Below, piece after piece: positions 44,427 to 52,531 of a stretch of 64,000 bases of DNA. The stretch lies in NCBI GenBank assembly GCA_041530395.1, contig CP136945.1, forward strand, positions 2,356,001 to 2,420,000, given 5' to 3'. Positions within the stretch are counted from its first letter, which is position 1. Each line of letters begins with the position of its first letter. Both the position numbers and the translations under genes were made by a program. Source of the stretch: Thermosynechococcaceae cyanobacterium Okahandja (GTDB lineage: Bacteria > Cyanobacteriota > Cyanobacteriia > Thermosynechococcales > Thermosynechococcaceae). The notes under the pieces were generated by a model. The model saw only the letters and a program-made list of their open reading frames with translations. It was not told where the DNA came from and ran no database searches.

Positions 44427-46979
44427 TTAGCCAGCGCCCCTAAAGCACTGGGGATCGACTTTGAGGCGTTTGGCAAGGGCTTGCAGCGCGCGCAGGTCTG
44501 TCTCGTTTAGCTCAGGGTGGCGCTGCACGAGGGCAATTAAGCCATAAAGCTGCTCTTGGGCAGGATCAAGAGCCAAGGTAAAGCCCAAGGCATCCCCCAC
44601 GGTCACCAGATCCTGCACCAAAGGGCTGAGTTGGGCAATGGTGGTGCCCTCTAGATGGTGGGCTAAGTACCGCAAGCAGGTACAAATTTGCTGCTCCAGT
44701 AAGCGCTGCTGTTCCTTGAGGCTGAGGTGGCAGTTGAGAAGGCGTGCCTCCCGGGCGATCGCCCCCAATTCCGTGAGATGGTTGCGGATCTCGGCCATGG
44801 GTAGGGCACTAGGATCACTGAGATCCTGCTCCAAATGGCGCAGATGGGTAATGGCGCGATGGGTTAAGGCCACAGCCGCCGCCACCTGCAACTCTTGGGG
44901 GACACTGAGGCCATCCCGCTGAAACCCCATCAAAATGCCGTAGTTATCCCGATAGACTTGGGTATAAAGCTGATCTAAGCGGGTGAGGGTTTCCCGCGCC
45001 AGTACCCCCATGAGGCGGTGCCGTTCCTCGGCAAACAGATCATTGAGACCATAGGCAACGCTGCCAAAGGCTTCGGTGATGGCCATCACCACCCGGGCGG
45101 CGCTGCCCTGGAGGAGCACTTGCAGCAGGGCGGTTTTCATTTGGCTGTACTCACGCCGCCCTTGGAAGGGTTGAATGGCACAGTGGAAATCCCAGCCGCC
45201 AAGGTGCAGCACGGCAAAGACCAAGGCTTGGCTCTCGGTGGTGATCGTGGAGGTGAGGTGAATTTGCCCGATCGCCAGCGTGAGGCTGCCCATGCGTTGG
45301 AGGTGATAATCCACCTGTTCAATGTCGTAGCAGTAGAGGTGATGCTGGCGCGCATAGGTGCTAAACAGAGAACTCATGGCGTAGTGGGCCGCCACTTGGT
45401 GTAGGCTAATTTGCGCTGTTTTGACCAACTGCTGATAGACGGTGGCACCATCGCCAAAGAGGGGCACATTGCTAGGTGCCGCTGCCAACTGACGGATAAA
45501 TTCCTCTTCGAGGTGTACACCGGCCACATCCCCGGCCAGTTCGATGGCTCGCGCCGCATAACGGAGAATTTGTACCCCTTCAGGTCGGGACAGTTCATCA
45601 AAGAACCAGCCACAACTGGTAAACATCAGCAGGGCGTGGTGTTGCATCTCCAGTAGCCGCAGGGCATCAATGCGCTCGCTTTGGCTAAGGGGACGGCGTT
45701 GGTGGCGCTCAAAAAAGGTGGCGATCGCCTCGGGGGAGCGCTCCTGAAGCAGATCGATGTAGCTATCCCGTGCCGCCCAAACATCCCGGAACAGTTCTAT
45801 GCCAAGGGTTTCGTAAATGTCAATCAGTTCATCCCGCAACCAGTTCAGGCTCTCCCGTAGTGGCCGTCGCCAGTGTTGGTGCCACTCGCCCCCGCCGCCA
45901 CAGCCACAGTTCGCCTGCCAGCGATCCACCCCGTGGGCACAACTCCATGCCGTTACCGGCTTCAGTTCCACTTCCCAAGTGGGGGGAAAGAGGCTGAGGT
46001 AATGGGCAAAGTTCGTGACTGTCCAGCCCCGCTGCGGAAACTCAACCTTGAAGGCGTAGGCTAGGGCCTTTTCGCCGCCCCGCTTGTGGTGGCCAAAGGT
46101 TTCGCCATCGGTGGCCACGGCAATAATTTGGCTGGGGCGATGGTCGCCGCGTACCGCTTGTCCGAGTCGTCCGGCCAAAAATTGCGAGCTGGTGAGCAGG
46201 TCGCTAAAACCAAGGTCACGGGAAATGGGGCCATCGTAAAAGAAAATATCCAAGTAGTGGCGATCGCTTCCGGGTAAATAGCAGCGATAGGGGCGGGTAG
46301 GATCAATTTGGCCGCCGCTCACCTCCTGCCAGTCTCCCTCACCCTCCGGCCGGATGGGACGGCAGCGTTGGGCTTGGGAGGGTGCCAAAATGGTAAAGCG
46401 GATGCCCTCTTCAATCAGCGCCGCCACCGTTTCATAATCAATGGCGGTTTCGGCCAGCCACATTCCTTCTGGATCGCGACCAAACCGCCGCCGAAAGTCC
46501 GCCTTCCCCCAGCGAATCTGGGTGAGTTTATCGCGCCGATTGGCTAGGGGTAAGATAATGTGGTTATACACTTGGGCGATCGCGTTGCCGTGGCCATTAA
46601 AGCGCTCACAACTGAGGCGATCGGCTTCGATAATGCGCTGATACACCTCCAGATCGTAGCGCTCCAGCCAGCTAAAGAGGGTCGGGCCGATATTAAAGCT
46701 CAGGTACTCAAAATTATTGACAATATCAATGACATCGCCGCAGTCATTCAAAATGCGGGCAAAGGCATTGGGGCGATAGCACTCGTAGTAAATCCGCTCA
46801 TTCCAGTCATGAAAGGGCTGGGCACTGGGCTGCTGCTCAATCGCCCCCAGATAAGGGTTTTCGCGGGGAGGTTGATAAAAGTGGCCGTGAATCGTTACGT
46901 ACACCCCCAAGGCCGAGGCTGGCTCAGTGCTGGGTAAGGCATCGGCTGACCGCGGGGGACTCTCTGGCGTATTTAACAT
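44427..46979 (-). CDS. GH57 family glycoside hydrolase with DUF3536 C-terminus
   Basis: 850 residues from ATG 46979 (MLNTPESPPRSADAL); an in-frame upstream start at 47000 is less convincing. The GH57 barrel starts VTIHGHFYQPPRENPYL with WNERIYYECYRPNA, NNFEYLSFNIGPTL, and GMWLAETAIDYETV; the second half (LLMFTSCGWFFDELSRPEGVQILRYAARA) is the DUF3536-type region. GH57 enzymes are retaining alpha-glucanases or transferases on starch and glycogen; the exact reaction here is unknown. Cytoplasmic. The convergent tRNA-Phe abuts its stop codon. Confidence 0.9.
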   Translation of the reverse strand: MLNTPESPPRSADALPSTEPASALGVYVTIHGHFYQPPRENPYLGAIEQQPSAQPFHDWNERIYYECYRPNAFARILNDCGDVIDIVNNFEYLSFNIGPTLFSWLERYDLEVYQRIIEADRLSCERFNGHGNAIAQVYNHIILPLANRRDKLTQIRWGKADFRRRFGRDPEGMWLAETAIDYETVAALIEEGIRFTILAPSQAQRCRPIRPEGEGDWQEVSGGQIDPTRPYRCYLPGSDRHYLDIFFYDGPISRDLGFSDLLTSSQFLAGRLGQAVRGDHRPSQIIAVATDGETFGHHKRGGEKALAYAFKVEFPQRGWTVTNFAHYLSLFPPTWEVELKPVTAWSCAHGVDRWQANCGCGGGGEWHQHWRRPLRESLNWLRDELIDIYETLGIELFRDVWAARDSYIDLLQERSPEAIATFFERHQRRPLSQSERIDALRLLEMQHHALLMFTSCGWFFDELSRPEGVQILRYAARAIELAGDVAGVHLEEEFIRQLAAAPSNVPLFGDGATVYQQLVKTAQISLHQVAAHYAMSSLFSTYARQHHLYCYDIEQVDYHLQRMGSLTLAIGQIHLTSTITTESQALVFAVLHLGGWDFHCAIQPFQGRREYSQMKTALLQVLLQGSAARVVMAITEAFGSVAYGLNDLFAEERHRLMGVLARETLTRLDQLYTQVYRDNYGILMGFQRDGLSVPQELQVAAAVALTHRAITHLRHLEQDLSDPSALPMAEIRNHLTELGAIAREARLLNCHLSLKEQQRLLEQQICTCLRYLAHHLEGTTIAQLSPLVQDLVTVGDALGFTLALDPAQEQLYGLIALVQRHPELNETDLRALQALAKRLKVDPQCFRGAG

Positions 46980-47076
46980 GCAATTGCTACAAAACAGCAC
47001 TCTTTGATCATCGGTGGCGAACCCCGTCCTTGGCCACCCTGTGATGAAACTTCAATTTTTGCAATACAGATTTACC

Positions 47077-47466
47077 CTAGGGCACCACCAACACCGGGCA
47101 GGGAGCCAAATTAATGACGCGGTTGCTGACACTTTCTTGGAAGCCCTCCGGTGTCAAGCCTGTGCCCCGGCACCCCATGACAATTAAACTGGCGTTAATT
47201 TCATCGGCAACATCGCAGATCACAAAGGCCGCCTTACCGCGGCGCAGCAGCGTCTCAGCGGTAATCTGCTGCTGGGCAAAGGCCTCCTTGGCGGAAGCTA
47301 AAAAACTGGCGATCGCCGCCTCTAGCTCGGCATCTGGCTCAGGGGCTTCTTCCACCGACAGTAACACCAACTCACTTTGGCAGAGCTTGACCAGTTGCAC
47401 CACAGTAGGGATGGCTTCTTGGGTATCGCGGCTGCGGTCAATGGGGAAGAGAATCGTTTTGAACAT
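47077..47466 (-). CDS. Universal stress protein (UspA family)
   Basis: 129 residues from ATG 47466 (MFKTILFPIDRS), with GAGGTGAT upstream; two further in-frame ATG codons lie just before. The Usp fold is shown by ILFPIDRSRDTQEAI, the central acidic helix, SLIVMGCRGTGL and the C-terminal VSNRVINLAPCPVLVVP. The ATP-binding G-2x-G-9x-G(S/T) motif is partly kept (GCRGTGL). Usp proteins act in stress tolerance. Divergent from pgk across about 150 bp. Confidence 0.92.
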   Translation of the reverse strand: MFKTILFPIDRSRDTQEAIPTVVQLVKLCQSELVLLSVEEAPEPDAELEAAIASFLASAKEAFAQQQITAETLLRRGKAAFVICDVADEINASLIVMGCRGTGLTPEGFQESVSNRVINLAPCPVLVVP

Positions 47467-47618
47467 GGGCATCACCTCTGAGATTCGTTGCTGGGGTACA
47501 CCGTTCGGTAGAATGAGGGCTAGGTGAGGGATTTGTAACGTTTCACTCCATCGCTGGCCGGGATTTCCATGCCCCTAGTACTATCATCCATGTTTTAACG
47601 CATTTAGGAGGCTTAAGC

Positions 47619-48821
47619 GTGTCTAAAAAATCGGTTGCTCAGTTATCTGCCGCAGACTTAACCGGAAAGCGAGTCTTGGTACGCGCTGACTTTAACGTTC
47701 CCGTTGATGGGAATGGTGTCATTACGGATGATACCCGCATCCGCGCTGCCCTCCCTACCATCCAAGACTTAATCAGCAAAAATGCCAAAGTCATTTTAGT
47801 GAGTCACTTTGGGCGACCCAAGGGGGTTGACGATAAACTGCGCCTGACCCCGGTGGCACAGCGGCTCTCGGAACTGCTCCACAAGCCGGTGCCGAAGTTA
47901 GATGACTGCATTGGTGAGGCGGTGGTAGCCCACACCCAAGCCATGGCCAATGGGGATGTGTGCCTGTTGGAAAACGTGCGCTTTCATCCCGAAGAAGAGA
48001 AAAATGATCCGGAGTTTGCCAAGCAACTGGCGGCCTGTGCCGATGTCTATGTGAACGATGCCTTTGGCACGGCGCACCGCGCCCATGCCTCTACCGCCGG
48101 GGTGACCCAATTCCTGCGCCCGGCTGTGGCTGGATTTTTAATTGAAAAGGAACTGGAGTATCTACAAAATGCCATTGAGCACCCACGGCGGCCCTTGGCG
48201 GCCATTGTCGGTGGCTCTAAAGTGTCCTCGAAAATTGGCGTTATTGAATCTCTTTTAGAAAAAGTTGATAAGCTACTCATTGGCGGTGGCATGGTGTTTA
48301 CCTTCTATAAGGCGCGCGGCCTCAATGTGGGTAAATCCTTAGTGGAGGACGACAAGTTAGAGTTAGCTCGCCACCTAGAAGCGAAAGCCAAGGAAAAAGG
48401 GGTCGAGTTCATTTTGCCGACTGATGTGGTGGTGGCCGATGCCTTTGCCCCTGATGCCAATAGCCAAGTGGTGAGTGTTGAGGCCATTCCCGAGGGGTGG
48501 ATGGGGCTAGATATTGGCCCGGCCTCGGTTGAACTGTTCCAAGCGGCACTCAAAGACTGTAAAACGGTGATCTGGAATGGACCAATGGGGGTCTTTGAGT
48601 TTGATCAGTTTGCTAAGGGAACCGAGGCGATCGCCCGCTGCCTTGCGGAACTGACCAGTGAAGGCGTTTCTACGATTATTGGCGGCGGTGACTCTGTTGC
48701 CGCAGTGGAAAAAGTGGGGGTTGCCGATCGCATGAGCCATATTTCCACCGGTGGCGGTGCTAGCCTTGAACTGCTGGAGGGCAAGGAACTTCCCGGCATT
48801 GCTGCCCTTGACGATGCCTAG
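47619..48821 (+). CDS. pgk: Phosphoglycerate kinase
   Basis: 400 residues from GTG 47619, with AGGAGG 8 bp upstream. Signatures: [13 protein letters not shown] (20-32), [35 protein letters not shown] and the nucleotide loop [10 protein letters not shown] near the C-terminus. It interconverts 1,3-bisphosphoglycerate and 3-phosphoglycerate, serving both the Calvin cycle and glycolysis. A strong terminator follows. Confidence 0.98.
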   Translation: MSKKSVAQLSAADLTGKRVLVRADFNVPVDGNGVITDDTRIRAALPTIQDLISKNAKVILVSHFGRPKGVDDKLRLTPVAQRLSELLHKPVPKLDDCIGEAVVAHTQAMANGDVCLLENVRFHPEEEKNDPEFAKQLAACADVYVNDAFGTAHRAHASTAGVTQFLRPAVAGFLIEKELEYLQNAIEHPRRPLAAIVGGSKVSSKIGVIESLLEKVDKLLIGGGMVFTFYKARGLNVGKSLVEDDKLELARHLEAKAKEKGVEFILPTDVVVADAFAPDANSQVVSVEAIPEGWMGLDIGPASVELFQAALKDCKTVIWNGPMGVFEFDQFAKGTEAIARCLAELTSEGVSTIIGGGDSVAAVEKVGVADRMSHISTGGGASLELLEGKELPGIAALDDA

Positions 48822-48846
48822 GTTGCTGCACCGCTGACCCAAGAGT

Positions 48847-48871
48847 GCCCCACACCGCTGGGGCTTTTTTT
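48847..48871 (+). terminator. Rho-independent terminator of pgk
   Basis: GCCCCA (48847-48852) and TGGGGC (48859-48864) form a 6-bp stem with a 6-base loop, followed by seven T residues, 26 bp after the pgk stop. Confidence 0.88.
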
Positions 48872-49145
48872 GGGCGATTGCCACCATCAGTAATAATTCT
48901 TAACTTGCCAGAAAAGGTTAAATCTACGGCGAGGGTTTGGGCTATAACCCTTGACTGACAGGGGTTTTCGCTATTTCTAATACATAAAAATGCCCCAAAG
49001 CCATATATCTTAAAGGTTTCACGGTTCCAGTTTTAGACTTGCTGTTCTAGAATGAGGCTTGAAAGCAAGTATAGGCAAGGGTTTCATGCCTTTTACCCAA
49101 TTGCCACTGAAACCAGACAACTTTTAACGTTTTTGGAGTATTTGC
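48872..49145. other. Intergenic region upstream of HU gene
   Basis: About 270 AT-rich bases after the pgk terminator. TAGAAT at about 49047-49052 is a possible -10 box for the HU gene, leaving a ~90-base leader; no good -35 is seen. I looked for a structured RNA and found none I recognise. Confidence 0.35.
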
Positions 49146-49460
49146 ATGAATAAAGCTGAGTTAGTGGATGCGGTGTTTGGGCGCGCCCACAGTGCCAACA
49201 ATGTCACCAAGAAACAAGTGGAAGCCATTATCTCCGCAACAGTGGAAGAAATTATGGAGGCGGTTTCTAAAGGCGATAAGGTAACATTGGTGGGGTTTGG
49301 TGCTTTTGAACCGCGGCAGCGGAAGGCGCGGGAAGGTCGGAATCCCAAAACAAAGGAAAAAATGCAAATTCCGGCCACCACGGTTCCTGCCTTTTCGGCG
49401 GGTAAACTGTTCAAGGAAAAAGTAGCCCCGCCCGCTCCGGCAAAAGGGAAGAAAAAATAG
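49146..49460 (+). CDS. HU-family DNA-binding protein
   Basis: 104 residues from ATG 49146 with GGAG 8 bp upstream. MNKAELVDAV, VTKKQVEAIISATVEEI, GDKVTLVGFGAFEPRQRKAREGRNPKTKEKMQIPATTVPAFSAGKLFKEKV follow the HU/IHF fold, with the DNA-intercalating arm and its Arg/Pro tip. The C-terminal tail (APPAPAKGKKK) is longer and more basic than in enterobacterial HU. The last two codons are AAA AAA before TAG, and the -1 frame continues into the downstream aminotransferase. Confidence 0.95.
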   Translation: MNKAELVDAVFGRAHSANNVTKKQVEAIISATVEEIMEAVSKGDKVTLVGFGAFEPRQRKAREGRNPKTKEKMQIPATTVPAFSAGKLFKEKVAPPAPAKGKKK

Positions 49461-49552
49461 GTACCCAGCCACCGCGGCATGGTGGCAATGTTGTCTGGGC
49501 AGCAGCGATCGCCCGGTGTCAGCCTCAGGAACTGCTGGATTTTTCCGCCAGC

Positions 49553-50539
49553 TTGAATCCTTTGGGGCCACCTGCCTCTGTGGTTGCTGCCCTACAGCGG
49601 GCGATTCCCACCATTCGCGATTATCCCGACCCCAATTGCACGACCCTTGTCCAAGCACTGGCCGCCACCTACGGGCTTGCGCCGGAGACTCTCTTAGTGG
49701 GCAACGGTGCCGCAGAACTGTTGACCTGGATCGGGCGCGACTGTGCCACCTGTCGGCGGGTGTACCTAATTAGTCCGTACTTTCAGGACTATGGGCGTGC
49801 ACTGCGAGCCTTTGCCGCACCCATGGCGGCCATTCCCCTTGAGCGGGTGCGCCATGGCCTAGAGCCGCTAGCGGCACTGCTGCAACCCGATGATGCCGTC
49901 ATTGTCAATAATCCCCATAATCCAACGGGGCATTTGTGGCGGCGATCGGCGCTGTTCCCCCTGTTAGAGACGGGGGCAACAGTGGTGGTGGATGAAGCCT
50001 TTATGGACTTTTTGGTGCCCGCTAGCAGTCAAACCCTCTTACCCCAAGTGTCGCAGTACTCCAATTTAATTGTGCTGCGATCGCTGACGAAGTTTTATGG
50101 CTTGGCCGGGCTGCGCTTGGGCTATGCCGTCAGTCAGCCGGAACGCTTGCACCGCTGGCGACAGTGGCGCGATCCGTGGAGTGTCAATACCCTTGCCCTT
50201 GTGGCCGGTACCACAGCCCTTGGCGATCGCCCCTTTCAGGAGCAAACGTGGCAATGGTTGGCACCCGCCCGTGCTGCACTGCAAACAGCCCTAGAGCAAA
50301 TTCCCGGCTTAAGGGTTATCGGTCCTAGCCATGGCAACTTTCTTTTAGTCGCTACCGCAGACTCGGTGTTGCCCCTGCAACGCTACCTCCTCGAGCGCCA
50401 TCGGCTGTTGATCCGCGATTGCCTTAGCTTTCCGGAACTGGGGGAGCGCTACTTCCGGGTGGCGGTGCGGCAGCCTTGGGAAAACCAACAGCTGCTAACC
50501 GCGTTGGCGGATTACGTGGGCGTGTCTCAACAGCGCTGA
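49553..50539 (+). CDS. CobD/HisC-like class I aminotransferase (threonine-phosphate decarboxylase type)
   Basis: 328 residues from TTG 49553, but the true N-terminus almost certainly lies upstream: the same frame encodes HGGNVVWAAAIA (from 49478) and DFSASLNPLGPP, the conserved start of CobD-like enzymes, and the frame is open back to within the HU gene with no ATG, GTG or TTG. PLP-enzyme features: NNPHNPTG, VVDEAFMDF, and the Schiff-base lysine in RSLTKFYGLAGLRLGY. CobD makes aminopropanol phosphate for the cobalamin side chain; HisC-like transamination is the alternative. It follows HU on the same strand. Confidence 0.82.
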   Translation: MNPLGPPASVVAALQRAIPTIRDYPDPNCTTLVQALAATYGLAPETLLVGNGAAELLTWIGRDCATCRRVYLISPYFQDYGRALRAFAAPMAAIPLERVRHGLEPLAALLQPDDAVIVNNPHNPTGHLWRRSALFPLLETGATVVVDEAFMDFLVPASSQTLLPQVSQYSNLIVLRSLTKFYGLAGLRLGYAVSQPERLHRWRQWRDPWSVNTLALVAGTTALGDRPFQEQTWQWLAPARAALQTALEQIPGLRVIGPSHGNFLLVATADSVLPLQRYLLERHRLLIRDCLSFPELGERYFRVAVRQPWENQQLLTALADYVGVSQQR

Positions 50540-50547
50540 ACGTGCCG

Positions 50548-51552
50548 TTAGGGGTTCCCCAAGAGGGTGCGTACGGCCTTGCGAATGGCGACAGCATCGG
50601 CGGGGTGTTGCCGTGGATTGCCAGCGCGGTGCCCCCAGATCGAATCCAGCACCTGAAACCGGGCATTGGGAATGAGGGCCGCTTCGGCAGCGCAGTCCTC
50701 GGGCGTAAAGTAAAGGTCGGTACTGGCGGCCATGACAAGGGTTTGAGCCGTAATCTGTCCCAAGGCGGCGGCGTAGTTGCCATCGGGGCGGAGTTGCCCC
50801 ACATCACAGGCCAGCCACGTGTCAATCATGGCCAGCAAATCGTGGGGGTCACGGCGGCGATAGTTGGCTTCCCAGCCCCGCTCGATGTAGTCCCTCAGGG
50901 AGGTATAACCCAAGTCCCGGTAGAGGGCGTGGCGATAAAAGGCTTGGGAGGCGGCCCAACTGGCATAGATATAGCTAAAGGCACGGTAGCCCCGCTCGGG
51001 AATGGCTTGAAAGCGTTGCCCATCCCAAGCCGGATCCGCCGTCAAGGCTGCCCGTAAACTTTCCAAGAAAAGCTGGTTATGGGGTGTGGTGCGGGCGGTA
51101 CCACACAGGGCGGCTAACCGCTGGACGCGATCGCCAAAGTAAACCCCCCAATAGTAGGCCTGCTGCGCCCCCATTGACCAACCGTAGATGAGGGCTAGCT
51201 CCTCAATGCCAAGGACCTCCTCCAGCAATTGGGACTGGGCACGGATATTGTCCCAATGGCTAAACCAGAACCCGGTTTCCCGCAGACCACAGTGGCGATC
51301 GTTACTGGGGGAGGTGGATAGGCCATTCCCCAGCATATTGACAATCACAATAAACCACTGCTCTGGGTCAAGGATGCCCTCCGGCTGAATGAGCCAATCA
51401 ATATCCCCGTGCTGGGCACCGTAGGAGGTGGGGTAGAGAATGGCATTATTGCCGCGATATTCCCCATAGGTGGCATAGACCAGTCTTAGGGTGGGCAGCG
51501 TCACGCCGCAGGCAAGAGGAAAATCAGGGGTTTCCCAAACACTAACCCTCAT
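50548..51552 (-). CDS. MetX-like alpha/beta hydrolase (homoserine acetyltransferase family)
   Basis: 334 residues from ATG 51552; the open frame runs further upstream inside the desaturase gene. LRLVYATYGEYRGNNAILYPTSYG, NMLGNGLSTSP, the nucleophile elbow IYGWSMGAQQAYYWG, a late acidic STDLYFTPED and WGHRAGNP with the catalytic His are MetX-family features. MetX proper acetylates homoserine, but the relaxed sequence suggests a hydrolase or other acyltransferase. Its ATG overlaps the desaturase TGA (ATGA), indicating a two-gene operon. Confidence 0.8.
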   Translation of the reverse strand: MRVSVWETPDFPLACGVTLPTLRLVYATYGEYRGNNAILYPTSYGAQHGDIDWLIQPEGILDPEQWFIVIVNMLGNGLSTSPSNDRHCGLRETGFWFSHWDNIRAQSQLLEEVLGIEELALIYGWSMGAQQAYYWGVYFGDRVQRLAALCGTARTTPHNQLFLESLRAALTADPAWDGQRFQAIPERGYRAFSYIYASWAASQAFYRHALYRDLGYTSLRDYIERGWEANYRRRDPHDLLAMIDTWLACDVGQLRPDGNYAAALGQITAQTLVMAASTDLYFTPEDCAAEAALIPNARFQVLDSIWGHRAGNPRQHPADAVAIRKAVRTLLGNP

Positions 51553-52457
51553 GCCGTACCAAAGCGAGCCACAATTTGGCGGTGGACGTTGAGATAGCCG
51601 CTGACGCAGTGCTGGAGATGGGGTTTGAGGAGGGTATGGGCAGCCCCCAAGGCATGGAAGGGAATGGAGGGGTACAGATGGTGCTCGGCATGGTAGGGCA
51701 TATTCCACATCAGGAGGCGCACCGGCCAGAGGGTAAGCGTCGTCCGCGTATTGGTGAGACCATTGCTATCCTCACTACAGTGGGTGTGCTCCGCCAGCAA
51801 AATGAAGCGCAGTACCGGCTGTCCCACCGCCAAGGGCAACACCCACCCCACCAGAATCCACGGATACCCAAGTACAACGGAGAGTACTCCGGCCACCCCA
51901 TACACAAAAAGCTGCCAGCGAGCAGAACGGATCACCTCGGGGCGGGCCTCGGCACTAATGTAAGGGTAGCCCTCTAACTCACCCCGCACCAAGTTGGCAA
52001 AGGTTTGAATTTTGCCCCACCACCAGGGCAGGCCGCTCAGTTCCCACAGGTACTCTGACCAGTTCGTGGGTTTGGGATCAGCGAGTTCCGGGTCTTTGCC
52101 GGGAAGTTGAGTGTAGCGATGGTGCCACTTGTGGTAACGGCGATAAAAGTCACTGTTGTAAAAGCAGAGTACCCCTGCCACCCATGCCACCGTATCATTG
52201 AGGCGCTGACTGGCAAAAGCAGTGCGGTGGGAGCACTCGTGCAGAGCCGCAAAGAGGGTTGCCAAGCTGGTGCCGTAAAGCAGAAGGGCTGGAATGGCTA
52301 ACCACCAGCGATGTCCCAGTTGGGTTAACCAAACACTGCCACTGAGGAGCAGGATGCCCAAATGCAGGGCGAGTTGCCGCAGCCCAGCCCAGTTGGAGCG
52401 CTGGTTTAGGGTTTGCAGTGTCGCCGTATCAATGAGGGGAGGCGCAAACGTGGTCAT
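51549..52457 (-). CDS. Membrane fatty-acid desaturase / hydroxylase family di-iron protein
   Basis: 302 residues, four membrane segments, and the three histidine clusters of membrane di-iron oxygenases: HECSHRTA, HKWHHRYT and HAEHHLYP, plus an additional EHTHC. The family includes acyl-lipid desaturases and carotenoid hydroxylases and ketolases (CrtR, CrtW); the HECSH and HxxHH spacing does not let me choose. Substrate is in the thylakoid or plasma membrane. Start from ATG 52457. Coupled with the MetX-like gene through ATGA. Confidence 0.83.
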   Translation of the reverse strand: MTTFAPPLIDTATLQTLNQRSNWAGLRQLALHLGILLLSGSVWLTQLGHRWWLAIPALLLYGTSLATLFAALHECSHRTAFASQRLNDTVAWVAGVLCFYNSDFYRRYHKWHHRYTQLPGKDPELADPKPTNWSEYLWELSGLPWWWGKIQTFANLVRGELEGYPYISAEARPEVIRSARWQLFVYGVAGVLSVVLGYPWILVGWVLPLAVGQPVLRFILLAEHTHCSEDSNGLTNTRTTLTLWPVRLLMWNMPYHAEHHLYPSIPFHALGAAHTLLKPHLQHCVSGYLNVHRQIVARFGTA

Positions 52458-52531
52458 GGCACCAAGGAATGTTCATCAGGGGTTGCTAATCCGCTAGCTT
52501 AGCGCGTTTTCCCCGTTGTGACCACCGAGTC

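Noticed and set aside
48872-49145. Possible 6S-like or other structured RNA before the HU gene
   Set aside because: No extended pairing or known consensus found by eye; only a weak -10 candidate.
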